This document shows, one piece after another, positions 1-7,821 of a stretch of DNA of 25,122 nucleotides. How positions within the stretch are numbered: position 1 is the stretch's first letter; each line of letters opens with the position of its first letter. Location of the stretch: the IMG/VR virus record IMGVR_UViG_3300017728_000101, positions 1 through 25,122 of that record, one strand, 5' to 3'. The stretch comes from a virus. A program made the position numbers and the translations under genes. Under the pieces are notes generated by a model. It searched no databases and had not been told where the DNA came from. It worked only from the letters and a program-made list of their open reading frames with translations.

Positions 1-2
1 AT

Positions 3-2351
3 AGAGCCGCGGCTAAAAATTTATACACATCAAATACAAAATATAATAATAAAAGTGTTAGAGATCTTATAACACGATGGGCACCTCCGGGTGACGGGAA
101 CAATACACCAGCATATGTAGACAAAGTTGCTAAAGACCTTGGAGTTGATCCAGATGCTGATTTAGGTAATCTAGAATCAAATCCAGCTCTTACAAAAAAG
201 TTACTAAAGTCAATGACAGAAGTGGAAGGTAGAAATAATAAGTTCACTGATCAAATGATTGACAGCGGTGTAGCAATGGCAAACGGAAAAGATCCAAAAG
301 ACGTTGATTTTGCCAAGTTAGAAACCGATGGCGAAACACTTGTATACAAAGATAAAATTATTAAAGATGCAGAAGTAGCCAAAGCTGAAGATGCGGCACT
401 GAAAAAGAAAGCATTAAAAGCTGGTGCTAGAGCAAAGCAAAAAAACTTATTTAACTTATCAACAGAAAACTGGTTAAGTACAGTTGATAGTCCTACATAC
501 AGATGGACTTTTTATATTACTAATAGTAAAATATTTAATGATCCAAGTTTATTAGAAGGATCAGATACAGCGGCTATTAACAATAACAATGCAAAGATAA
601 TAGCACAGACAGGTGTTACTACTGAGTTTGCAATGGATAACTTTGCTATGATACAAAGAGTGGTACCAGGAATGGAACATGGTAATACTACTCCAGGTGT
701 TATACAATTTGATCTTATGGAGCCATTGGGATTTACTTTTTTAGATAGAATTTTAAAAGTTGGAAAGTCTCTAGGAAATCCATATAGCTTACCATCACAA
801 CATTATGTATTAAAATTAGAATTCTTAGGCAGAGATTTTGAAACAGGTGGTAGTGTAAAATATCCTAATGCATTTTTCTATCCTATAAAAATAAATCAAG
901 TAAGAAGTCAAACAGGACCAGAAGGAACTAGATACAATATTATTGCATTTAGTATGATTAAACAAGCACAGGTAGAATCAATTACAACCGTTGATTTGCT
1001 TATACCTAAAGTAAATACAGTTCAAGCATTTGCTGAAGGTTTAGTGACAGCATTTAATAAAGCTGAACTTAATAAGTTACATCCTAATGAAGTTAAGAAC
1101 GGAGTTAAACCGCCAAAAGAAATTGAAATTCTTTTTGATAAAACTAGTGACATATCTGGTATATTAGCTCAAGACACTAAATCAGGAGAACAAATTGGAG
1201 ACTTTAGTTTAAAATTAAAAGCGTGGGGTTCAACAGCTAACGCAGACAAAGGCGCTGGTATGGCTAATGCTATGGACGATGCAGATGTGAGAGAAGCATC
1301 AATTAATGCATCAACTGCATTAGGTCCAGAAATTAAAAAACAAATTGAACGTAACTGTCCAGCCTGGGCCGCATACGTTAAAAAAGTTAATGAAGAAACA
1401 GGAATAACTCTTAGTATAATTGTTGACCTAGATATAAAATTTGGAATAAGAGATGAAAAAACAGGCCAACTTGAACATAAAAAAATTACATTTAAAATTG
1501 GTATATACACAGATAGCACTGGTGCAAGTATGAATAAAAAGAAAGATATAGAAAGATTACAGAACCAAGCATTTCAAAAACAAAGATTAAAAAACTTATC
1601 TATATGTAAATCGTATAGTTACTTGTATTCAGGAATGAATACCGAGGTACTAAACTATAGTCTTGACATAGAACAATTATATGTTACATCAAGAATTCCA
1701 TTAGATGGAGTATATCATTCAGAAGGTAGACAACAATACACCAGTTCAAACCCAACTAAAGCTACCAAGTACTTAGAAGATACTGATTACAATCCAATGA
1801 CTGACTATATTGATTTAGTTCAATATGTAGACAAACCATTAGGTGTTGAAGAGCAACAAAAAAACGAAAACGATAATAGTGATACGTTATATGCTCAAAG
1901 GCTTGGAGCTATAGCAATGAGAAGTGCTGATGCGATTAACTTTAACATTGAAATAAAAGGAGATCCATTTTGGCAAGGTAACACATTTAGAGCTCATGTA
2001 CAAGGAACAGATAAATCACCATTGCCGTCAACAGATTCTCTAATGATAACATTATTAAATTATAATCCCAATCCAGACGATTTATTAGAAAAACAAGTTA
2101 GAGGCCCAGTTGATTTAGTTTCAACTGGAGTATACAAGATAACTAGTATAGAAAGTAGATTTCAAAGTGGAAGGTTTACTCAAAATCTAATAGGATTTAA
2201 GGATCCACTAACTAATCCTGGATTAGTATTGAATCAATTAATACAAATAACAGATGGTAGTGCACCTGCACCAACAAGTGAAAACAAATATGTAGGCACA
2301 CCAATGAAAGAAAAAGCAGTAAACAGCACATTCTTTGATGGAGGAACATAA
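3..2351 (+). CDS. Baseplate hub protein, gp27-like, with N-terminal virion domain (5' end outside window)
   Basis: Partial gene. The frame is open from the first complete codon (base 3), so the ATG at 213 is internal and not the start. Bases about 3-235 encode a motif of the type RDLITRWAPP, then YVDKVAKDLGVDPDADL and an E-G-R-N end. I recognise this pattern from a widespread family of phage structural proteins whose exact role is unclear; it may help with cell-wall contact. After a charged Lys/Ala-rich linker (about 290-450) the remainder resembles gp27-type central hub proteins. Supporting motifs are a central IKGDPFWQG (about 1950-1976) and a terminal stretch GVYKITSIESRFQSG followed by FTQNL (about 2130-2190), typical of the last hub domain. 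The known role of gp27 is a trimeric ring joining tail tube and spike, which fits the spike gene directly downstream. The hub call is moderately sure; the upstream domain is certain as sequence but not as function. Confidence 0.72.
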   Translation, partial: RAAAKNLYTSNTKYNNKSVRDLITRWAPPGDGNNTPAYVDKVAKDLGVDPDADLGNLESNPALTKKLLKSMTEVEGRNNKFTDQMIDSGVAMANGKDPKDVDFAKLETDGETLVYKDKIIKDAEVAKAEDAALKKKALKAGARAKQKNLFNLSTENWLSTVDSPTYRWTFYITNSKIFNDPSLLEGSDTAAINNNNAKIIAQTGVTTEFAMDNFAMIQRVVPGMEHGNTTPGVIQFDLMEPLGFTFLDRILKVGKSLGNPYSLPSQHYVLKLEFLGRDFETGGSVKYPNAFFYPIKINQVRSQTGPEGTRYNIIAFSMIKQAQVESITTVDLLIPKVNTVQAFAEGLVTAFNKAELNKLHPNEVKNGVKPPKEIEILFDKTSDISGILAQDTKSGEQIGDFSLKLKAWGSTANADKGAGMANAMDDADVREASINASTALGPEIKKQIERNCPAWAAYVKKVNEETGITLSIIVDLDIKFGIRDEKTGQLEHKKITFKIGIYTDSTGASMNKKKDIERLQNQAFQKQRLKNLSICKSYSYLYSGMNTEVLNYSLDIEQLYVTSRIPLDGVYHSEGRQQYTSSNPTKATKYLEDTDYNPMTDYIDLVQYVDKPLGVEEQQKNENDNSDTLYAQRLGAIAMRSADAINFNIEIKGDPFWQGNTFRAHVQGTDKSPLPSTDSLMITLLNYNPNPDDLLEKQVRGPVDLVSTGVYKITSIESRFQSGRFTQNLIGFKDPLTNPGLVLNQLIQITDGSAPAPTSENKYVGTPMKEKAVNSTFFDGGT
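2340..2344 (+). promoter_or_regulatory. Shine-Dalgarno site of the spike gene
   Basis: GGAGG lies 8 bases before the ATG at 2353 and overlaps the end of the hub gene. It decides the start: the upstream in-frame TTG (2335) and ATG (2338) overlap or precede this site and cannot use it. Confidence 0.8.
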
Positions 2352-2352
2352 T

Positions 2353-3549
2353 ATGAGTTATAAACATGATGGAGTTAAAGTTAGTAATGATGTAAAAGCA
2401 AATACTGCTCTTAACATTAATAATTTAAGTGGACTATACATAGGTGAAGTTACAGAAAACAGTGACTCGTTATATACTGGCAGGATTAAAGTTAGAATAT
2501 CAGATTTTGGTTCCAAAGACACAGATAGAATTTGTTTACTATCAATACCCATGGGTGGGCATACACAAATTAAAGATAGTGGCGATGACGCAACCAAAGA
2601 AGCACAAGCTCCTGTAAGTTATGGATTTTGGCCACAGCCACCAGAAGTAGGAACAAATGTACTAGTTGCATATACAAGTAGTTTAGAACAAGGTATTGTA
2701 GTAGGAAGCCTTATAGCCAAAGATAGAAACTCTATGATGGGTGGAAATGCTAGTGGACAAATTTATGCTAACGGAGAAAAGAGTTTAGGTCCAGCAGTTG
2801 AAAAAAACCCATATGATCAAAATGATGCAGATACTAAACCAATGAATGAATGGTTTCAGGCAGTATTAAACGAACAAGGATTAAGTTTAGATTATACAAG
2901 AGGACATAGTCAGAGTAGTGCTAGAAGAGAAAGTCCAAGTAAAGTGTTTGGTATAACAACACGTGGTGGACACACTTTTACAATGGACGATGGAGACGAA
3001 AAAGGTAATAGTAAAAATATTAGATTAAGAACACATGGTGGTGCTCAAGTATTACTTGAAGACACTAAAGGTTTTATTTTTGTTACAACACAGAATGGCG
3101 ATGCTTGGATTGAAATGGATCAACAAGGTAGAGTTGATGTTTATAGCAAGGGTGGAGTAAGTGTTCACACAGAAGGCGACTATAATGTTCATGCTAAAGG
3201 CAGTATTAATATGCAGGCAGAAATGGGTGTTAATATAAAAAGCACAGGTGGTGATGGTTTAAAATTAGAAACAAGTGTTGGAAGTATTGATATCTATAGT
3301 GCAGTTGATTTAAATATACAAAGTGACGTAAATTATAATTTAACTGTAGCAGGTAACCAAATTATTAAAGGTGCAAGAATAGATATGAATGGACCAGAAC
3401 CTACACCAGCTACAAAAACAACAATACAAAATCAAACTCAAAACCAAAATGTTAAAGTTAGTGTTGCAAGTAGAGTTCCAGAGAAGCATCCATGGTTGGG
3501 TGTTGATAACCAAGAAACATTTGTTACAGGTAAAGGAAATACAGCATAA
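2353..3549 (+). CDS. 5: Baseplate spike, gp5-type (OB fold plus beta-helix, no lysozyme domain)
   Basis: This 398-aa protein matches the gp5/VgrG spike plan. Residues about 25-125 look like the OB-fold domain: YIGEV at the start, GRIKVRISDFG, then GFWPQPPEVGTNVLVAY and a GIVVGSL strand, the usual end of this domain. Residues about 204-345 are a run of short beta strands rich in G, D, V and T (RGGHTFTMDDG, IRLRTHGGAQVLLED, INMQAEMGVNIKS), typical of the triple-stranded beta-helix needle that pierces the outer membrane. T4 gp5 carries a lysozyme domain between these two parts. Here only about 75 residues of linker are present, with no GH24 motif. The start is chosen from the GGAGG at 2340-2344. 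The stop shares its last A with the next ATG. The tip is not the simple PAAR type as far as I can see. Confidence 0.85.
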   Translation: MSYKHDGVKVSNDVKANTALNINNLSGLYIGEVTENSDSLYTGRIKVRISDFGSKDTDRICLLSIPMGGHTQIKDSGDDATKEAQAPVSYGFWPQPPEVGTNVLVAYTSSLEQGIVVGSLIAKDRNSMMGGNASGQIYANGEKSLGPAVEKNPYDQNDADTKPMNEWFQAVLNEQGLSLDYTRGHSQSSARRESPSKVFGITTRGGHTFTMDDGDEKGNSKNIRLRTHGGAQVLLEDTKGFIFVTTQNGDAWIEMDQQGRVDVYSKGGVSVHTEGDYNVHAKGSINMQAEMGVNIKSTGGDGLKLETSVGSIDIYSAVDLNIQSDVNYNLTVAGNQIIKGARIDMNGPEPTPATKTTIQNQTQNQNVKVSVASRVPEKHPWLGVDNQETFVTGKGNTA

Positions 3550-4277
3550 TGCCTACTTTTAATTTTGGAAACGTTGTTAATGATAAAACTTTAATTGACT
3601 TTAGTTTATTTTCTATAATAGATACAATCACGGCTAGAGATGAAGTATTTGTAAAAGACTTAGAAGCAAGTGATAATGTTATGAACTATATTATTAGAAC
3701 TATGGGTTGGAGTGGATATCAAAAAACTGTTGATGGCATAACAAAAATAGGTTATAAAAGTACAACAGTAGATGACATAGAAGGTAATGGAGTAACTGAA
3801 GATTCAGCATATACTGCTTGGATAGAACTTTTTAAAGATAGAGAAAGAAGATTTAAAAAACTCTTACCAATTGATACGTTATCTCAAAGCCAATACGATG
3901 GGTTATTAAGTTTATATTGGTTTACTAATGATATTACATCAGTTGGTACTGAAGATAGAAAATTTCGTATATACGAATTTATTGAAGAAAAGAAATGGGA
4001 TTATGTTGCTACTGCATTAATTTTAGGTGGATCACAAAGAACACAAAGACAAGCTGAATCAAAAATAATTATCTTAGCAGACTATGGACAATATAAAAAT
4101 AGATCTTTAATTAAAGAACAAGGTATTCAACAGCTGGTAAAAGAGTATAGTACATTTCAATTAACGGATAAACAAAAGGCTCAAGCTGAGTATGTATACT
4201 ACGCAGAAACTAGTAGATTTTTGCCAAATCTTTCTGAAAGTAGAAAGAGATCACTAATAAATCAATTAAATCAATAG
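3549..4277 (+). CDS. Lysozyme-like (GH24-shaped) structural protein, probably not catalytic
   Basis: The 242-aa product has the outline of T4-type lysozyme. It shows a strand pair Y57-x-D62-G63-I64-T65-K66-I67-G68-Y69, where lysozymes have Y-x-D-x-x-G-x-x-T-I-G-x-G-H. A helix block GVTEDSAYTAWIELF (81-95) follows, then LSQSQYDGLLSLYWFTND (111-128), the counterpart of the Q-x-D-A-L-x-S-x-x-x-N core. WDYVATALILGG (150-161) and R-x-Q-R-Q-A-E (164-170) with ILADYG close the domain. The expected catalytic Glu is absent: there is no Glu between residues 40 and 77. The catalytic Asp position is K or T, and the G-H after IGY is K-S. I infer a dead lysozyme fold reused as a baseplate part, or an inhibitor or cap. 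It overlaps the spike stop by one base (TAATG) and has an AAAGGA about 11 bases upstream, so translation is probably coupled. About 60 extra residues follow the domain. No signal peptide. Confidence 0.6.
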   Translation: MPTFNFGNVVNDKTLIDFSLFSIIDTITARDEVFVKDLEASDNVMNYIIRTMGWSGYQKTVDGITKIGYKSTTVDDIEGNGVTEDSAYTAWIELFKDRERRFKKLLPIDTLSQSQYDGLLSLYWFTNDITSVGTEDRKFRIYEFIEEKKWDYVATALILGGSQRTQRQAESKIIILADYGQYKNRSLIKEQGIQQLVKEYSTFQLTDKQKAQAEYVYYAETSRFLPNLSESRKRSLINQLNQ

Positions 4278-4289
4278 CTTTACAAGCTA
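4275..4289 (+). other. Small inverted repeat at the end of the hub block
   Basis: TAGCTT-TAC-AAGCTA makes a 6-bp stem with a 3-base loop and includes the stop codon of the lysozyme-like gene. No T-tract follows, so it is at best a weak terminator or RNA end-processing site. Confidence 0.25.
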
Positions 4290-4324
4290 ATTATACAATC
4301 ATAAACTACTAACAGAATAAATCG

Positions 4325-4333
4325 CATAAATAG
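4325..4333 (+). promoter_or_regulatory. T4-type late promoter motif before gene 25
   Basis: CATAAATAG matches the T4 late consensus TATAAATA in seven of eight positions; NATAAATA is known for T4-like cyanophages. In T4 the motif spans -13 to -6, which puts +1 on the A of the ATG at 4338. The same nonamer recurs at 18327-18335. It probably drives gp25, gp6 and the giant gene late in infection. Confidence 0.7.
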
Positions 4334-4337
4334 TTGT

Positions 4338-4715
4338 ATGAGCGAGATTATAGGATATACAACAGTTGAACAGGCTTATACTAGCAAGGGACTTTCTGGT
4401 CTTGAACTAGCTAAACGTGACCTGTTAAACCATTTTCATATACGTAAAGGAGAGAAGTGGACCGACCCTACTTTTGGTTGTGACTTGCCTTTTTATGTAT
4501 TTGAACCATTAGATGATGATACTATTGAGTCTATACGCAATGAAGTATTTGCTGTAGTAAACTACGATCCTCGTTTTACAGTTAACGATACAAATGTTCG
4601 TGTAGTACAAGATGACCATTATGTTACAGTTAATGTAAATTTAACATACCTACCTACTACAACAGCAATAGATTTGCAAATTAAGTTCGATAGGGAACAG
4701 GACGCAGAGATTTAA
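4338..4715 (+). CDS. 25: Baseplate wedge protein gp25
   Basis: The 125-aa product is the size of the gpW/gp25 family. It has the family core: W41-T-D-P-T-F-G47, then F55-E-P-L-D-D with a helix I63-x-x-x-x-x-x-V70, then N75-Y-D-P-R79. The last motif corresponds to the E-P-R core motif of gp25, here with Asp for Glu. A C-terminal strand block VNVNLTYLP follows. In T4-like phages gp25 joins gp6 and gp53 in the inner wedge and helps start sheath assembly; gp6 is the next gene here, 1 base after the stop. The only Met in the frame is the first residue, and no purine-rich ribosome site precedes it, so the transcript from the late promoter at 4325 may be leaderless. Confidence 0.85.
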   Translation: MSEIIGYTTVEQAYTSKGLSGLELAKRDLLNHFHIRKGEKWTDPTFGCDLPFYVFEPLDDDTIESIRNEVFAVVNYDPRFTVNDTNVRVVQDDHYVTVNVNLTYLPTTTAIDLQIKFDREQDAEI

Positions 4716-4716
4716 C

Positions 4717-7700
4717 ATGGCACAAAAAACTAGACAAAATAAAATATTTGCGGCAGAAGACTATACTGTAGTTTATGAATCTTACGTTAATGCTAACTTT
4801 CAAGCATTTGATTATGATACAATTAGAACTGCAATGGTTGACTATGTCCGTAACACATATCCAGAAAATTATAATGACTGGATTGAATCAGCTGAATTTG
4901 TATCACTACTTGATGTAGTAGCTCAATTTGGACACAACCTAGCATACAGAGTAGATCTTAATGCTAGAAATAACTTTTTAACAACAGCAGAAAAACAAGA
5001 ATCAGTTTTTAAATTAGCTGAATTTTTAGGATACTCTCCAAGACGTAATGTGCCTGCGTATGGTGAAATGAAAGTTGTTGCAGTTAAAACAAACGAAGCA
5101 GTTATTGGTAGTGCAGGAACAAGTTTAGGTGGAAAAGAAATTAAATATGAAGTTACTAATGATGTTAATAACTTAGATGATTTTATTACCATAGTAAATT
5201 CAACTTTACAAAATAGTAATCAGTATGGTAGTCCAAATAAAAGTGTAGTACTTAATAATATTAGAACAGATTTTTACGATTTAAATAATACACCAAATCA
5301 AATTAAGTTTGATGTTGAAGGTGTAGTAACAGGTTCTACAAGAACATTTAATATTATTAGCAGTGATTATGATGAAACTAATTTAACATTCAAAGAAAAA
5401 TCTCCAGATCCAGTTTCTAACATTGGAATGTATTTTAAGAATGACGGCAGAGGAATCAATAGTGCTAACACAGGTTTCTTCTTTGGAGTAAAACAAGGTG
5501 AATTATCATATCAAGATTTTGCTATTGAAGATCCAATTGATAGTAATGTATTAGATATTACTATCCCTAATATTAATAACACAGATTGCTTTGTACAAAA
5601 TATAAGTACAACCGGAAACCTTATTAAAGAATGGACTAAAGTTAAAGATGTTAATAGCAATATAGTTTATAATAATTTAGCATCAGGTATTAGAGATATC
5701 TTTAGTGTTAAGACTAGAGAGAACAATGAAATATCAATTTTATTTCCTGATAGAACTTTTGGTAATATCCCAAAAGGCACAATTAGAGTTTGGTATAGAC
5801 CAAGTGAGAACTCATCTTATGTGGTACGTCCAGATGATTTAACTAACAAAAAAATTAATGTAAACTATACAGGACGTGATGGTAATACTTATAATGCAGT
5901 ATTTACTTTACAATTAAAACAAGCAATTACAAATGCTACATCAAGTGAATCGCTAGATAGTATAAGAGAAAATGCACCTAAGAATTATGCAAGTCAAGAC
6001 AGAATGATTACTGCTCAAGACTACAATACTATATTATCTAATAACACAGGTGGAGTAGTAAAAGTAAAAAGTGTAAACAGAACATTTAGTGGACACAGCA
6101 GATATTCAAAATTTATTGATCCTACAGGTGAATACAGTAATTTATACTTGCAAGGCGATGATGCTAGATTATATCAAGATGAAAGATTACATACATCTTC
6201 AACTAGTGGTTCATATAATTCAAGTCAACTGTTTAACAAATATGTAAAAGATATTATTAACAATGACGAATATATAAATTTATACTATACAAAATATAGA
6301 AGTGCATTTAGTGGACTAAGAACACAACATAACTATACTGCAGATTCTTTTGTATGGCAAAGTCCAAGTCAAACCGTAAGTGGTGTTAAGACTGGATACA
6401 TAACTGATACTAATAATGATATTGTTAGAGTTGGTGATACAGTAGACTCATATATGCAATATATAACCCCTGGTGCTTTACTTAAATTTACAACATCAAG
6501 TGGTAGCAAATGGGCAAAGGTTACAGATGTATTCAATTATGGTTTAGGTATAGAAGGTACAGGAACAAGTGCAGGTGAACCAACTGGTGTTCAAAACGAT
6601 GGTATAGGATCAATTATTCTTGATACTGACATTCCATCTAATAGTACATTAGATATTATATATCCAGCATTGTCAAGAAACTTTAGCACAAGTGAAAGAA
6701 ATATTATTATTGCTTATATTGATTCTAAAAGATCATTTAGTATAAAATATAATTATAAAAATAAAAGTTGGGAAGTAGATACTAGCCCTGAAACATTTAG
6801 TACCAATACACAATTTCCTGATAACTTTGATTTAGAAGATGCTAGTTGGTCAATATATTTTAATTATAATAATCAACAATATGATATACATTTAAGAACT
6901 ATAAGATTTAACTTTACTAGTAATTCTGTTCGCCTTGGTAATATTCAAAACGAAATGGAAATTAGTTCTTTTACTAAAAAATCAAAAAGAGATTGCATAC
7001 AAGCATTAGGTGTTTCAAATAATGCTATTGCTAAACTAGGAAAATTTTATGTATATGGATACGATCAGTTAGGACTAAACACTTATAGATTAGTACTTGT
7101 GGATGGTAATGCAGATAGTAGACCAGATAATCCTGAAGTATTTTTTGATACAGTAGGATCAACGCAAATATCAGTAGACGACACTTTTTATACAGGTAAA
7201 GAAAATATGAACTTTGAATGGGAGCATATTGCTTCTGACAACCAAGTAGTTGATCCTAGCTTTACAAACGTTATTGATGTATTTGCTTTAACTACAGCAT
7301 ATGATACAGAATATAAAAATTGGCTATTAGGTACAATTCCAAATATGCCTTTACCACCAACAAGTTATGAACTAGGACAGATGTTTGCGTCAAGTGGTGA
7401 AAAGAAAGCTATGAGTGATACTATAGTTTATAAACCTATAAGATACAAATGTTTGTTTGGTGCAAATGCAGAAAATGCATTGAAAGCAAGATTCAGAGTA
7501 ATTAAACTTATAGGATCAAATATAACTGACACTGATTTAAAAAATAAGACTGTAGAGTCTATTAAAGAATTTTTTGATTCTTCAAATTGGGATTTTGGAG
7601 AAACATTTTACTTTACAGAATTAGCGGCATACGTGCATAAAAAACTTGCAGGTGTGTTAAGTAGTTTTGTTATTGTGCCACAAGGTTCAGGTAGTGTATT

Positions 7701-7818
7701 TGGTGATATGTTTGAGTTTTTACCAAACAGCGACGAACTTATTATTCCCGACGTAAGTGTTAACGATATTGACATTATTCAGAATATAACAGATGAAAAC
7801 ATTAGAGCAGGAACATAA
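4717..7818 (+). CDS. 6: Baseplate wedge protein gp6 (baseplate J-like), long form
   Basis: The 1033-aa product is recognisable as gp6. It has the N-terminal block DWIESAEFVSLLDVVAQFG and LNARNNFLTTAEKQESVFKLA leading to LGYSPRR (about 50-110). A central block I416-R-E-N-A-P-K-x-Y-A-S-Q-D-R-M-I-T-x-x-D-Y follows, the conserved baseplate-J motif. The C-terminal block (about 905-1025) holds YKPIRYKCLFGAN, a helix around IKEFFDSSNWDFGETFYF, and FEFLPNSDELIIPD. In T4, gp6 dimers form the inner ring that holds the wedges together and changes shape on contraction. T4 gp6 is about 660 aa, so roughly 370 extra residues sit mainly between the J motif and the C-terminal block (about 470-900), as beta-rich sequence. 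It starts 1 base after gene 25 and ends 3 bases before the giant gene. Confidence 0.85.
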   Translation: MAQKTRQNKIFAAEDYTVVYESYVNANFQAFDYDTIRTAMVDYVRNTYPENYNDWIESAEFVSLLDVVAQFGHNLAYRVDLNARNNFLTTAEKQESVFKLAEFLGYSPRRNVPAYGEMKVVAVKTNEAVIGSAGTSLGGKEIKYEVTNDVNNLDDFITIVNSTLQNSNQYGSPNKSVVLNNIRTDFYDLNNTPNQIKFDVEGVVTGSTRTFNIISSDYDETNLTFKEKSPDPVSNIGMYFKNDGRGINSANTGFFFGVKQGELSYQDFAIEDPIDSNVLDITIPNINNTDCFVQNISTTGNLIKEWTKVKDVNSNIVYNNLASGIRDIFSVKTRENNEISILFPDRTFGNIPKGTIRVWYRPSENSSYVVRPDDLTNKKINVNYTGRDGNTYNAVFTLQLKQAITNATSSESLDSIRENAPKNYASQDRMITAQDYNTILSNNTGGVVKVKSVNRTFSGHSRYSKFIDPTGEYSNLYLQGDDARLYQDERLHTSSTSGSYNSSQLFNKYVKDIINNDEYINLYYTKYRSAFSGLRTQHNYTADSFVWQSPSQTVSGVKTGYITDTNNDIVRVGDTVDSYMQYITPGALLKFTTSSGSKWAKVTDVFNYGLGIEGTGTSAGEPTGVQNDGIGSIILDTDIPSNSTLDIIYPALSRNFSTSERNIIIAYIDSKRSFSIKYNYKNKSWEVDTSPETFSTNTQFPDNFDLEDASWSIYFNYNNQQYDIHLRTIRFNFTSNSVRLGNIQNEMEISSFTKKSKRDCIQALGVSNNAIAKLGKFYVYGYDQLGLNTYRLVLVDGNADSRPDNPEVFFDTVGSTQISVDDTFYTGKENMNFEWEHIASDNQVVDPSFTNVIDVFALTTAYDTEYKNWLLGTIPNMPLPPTSYELGQMFASSGEKKAMSDTIVYKPIRYKCLFGANAENALKARFRVIKLIGSNITDTDLKNKTVESIKEFFDSSNWDFGETFYFTELAAYVHKKLAGVLSSFVIVPQGSGSVFGDMFEFLPNSDELIIPDVSVNDIDIIQNITDENIRAGT

Positions 7819-7821
7819 TAA

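Noticed and set aside
213-2351. ATG at 213 as the start of the hub gene
   Set aside because: The frame is open to the left edge and the upstream codons spell a conserved domain, so this ATG is internal.
2335-2352. TTG 2335 or ATG 2338 as the spike start
   Set aside because: The GGAGG at 2340-2344 is placed for the ATG at 2353, and the spike family starts near there.
4275-4289. Rho-independent terminator after the lysozyme-like gene
   Set aside because: The stem is 6 bp, A+T-rich, and no T-run follows; kept only as an inverted repeat.
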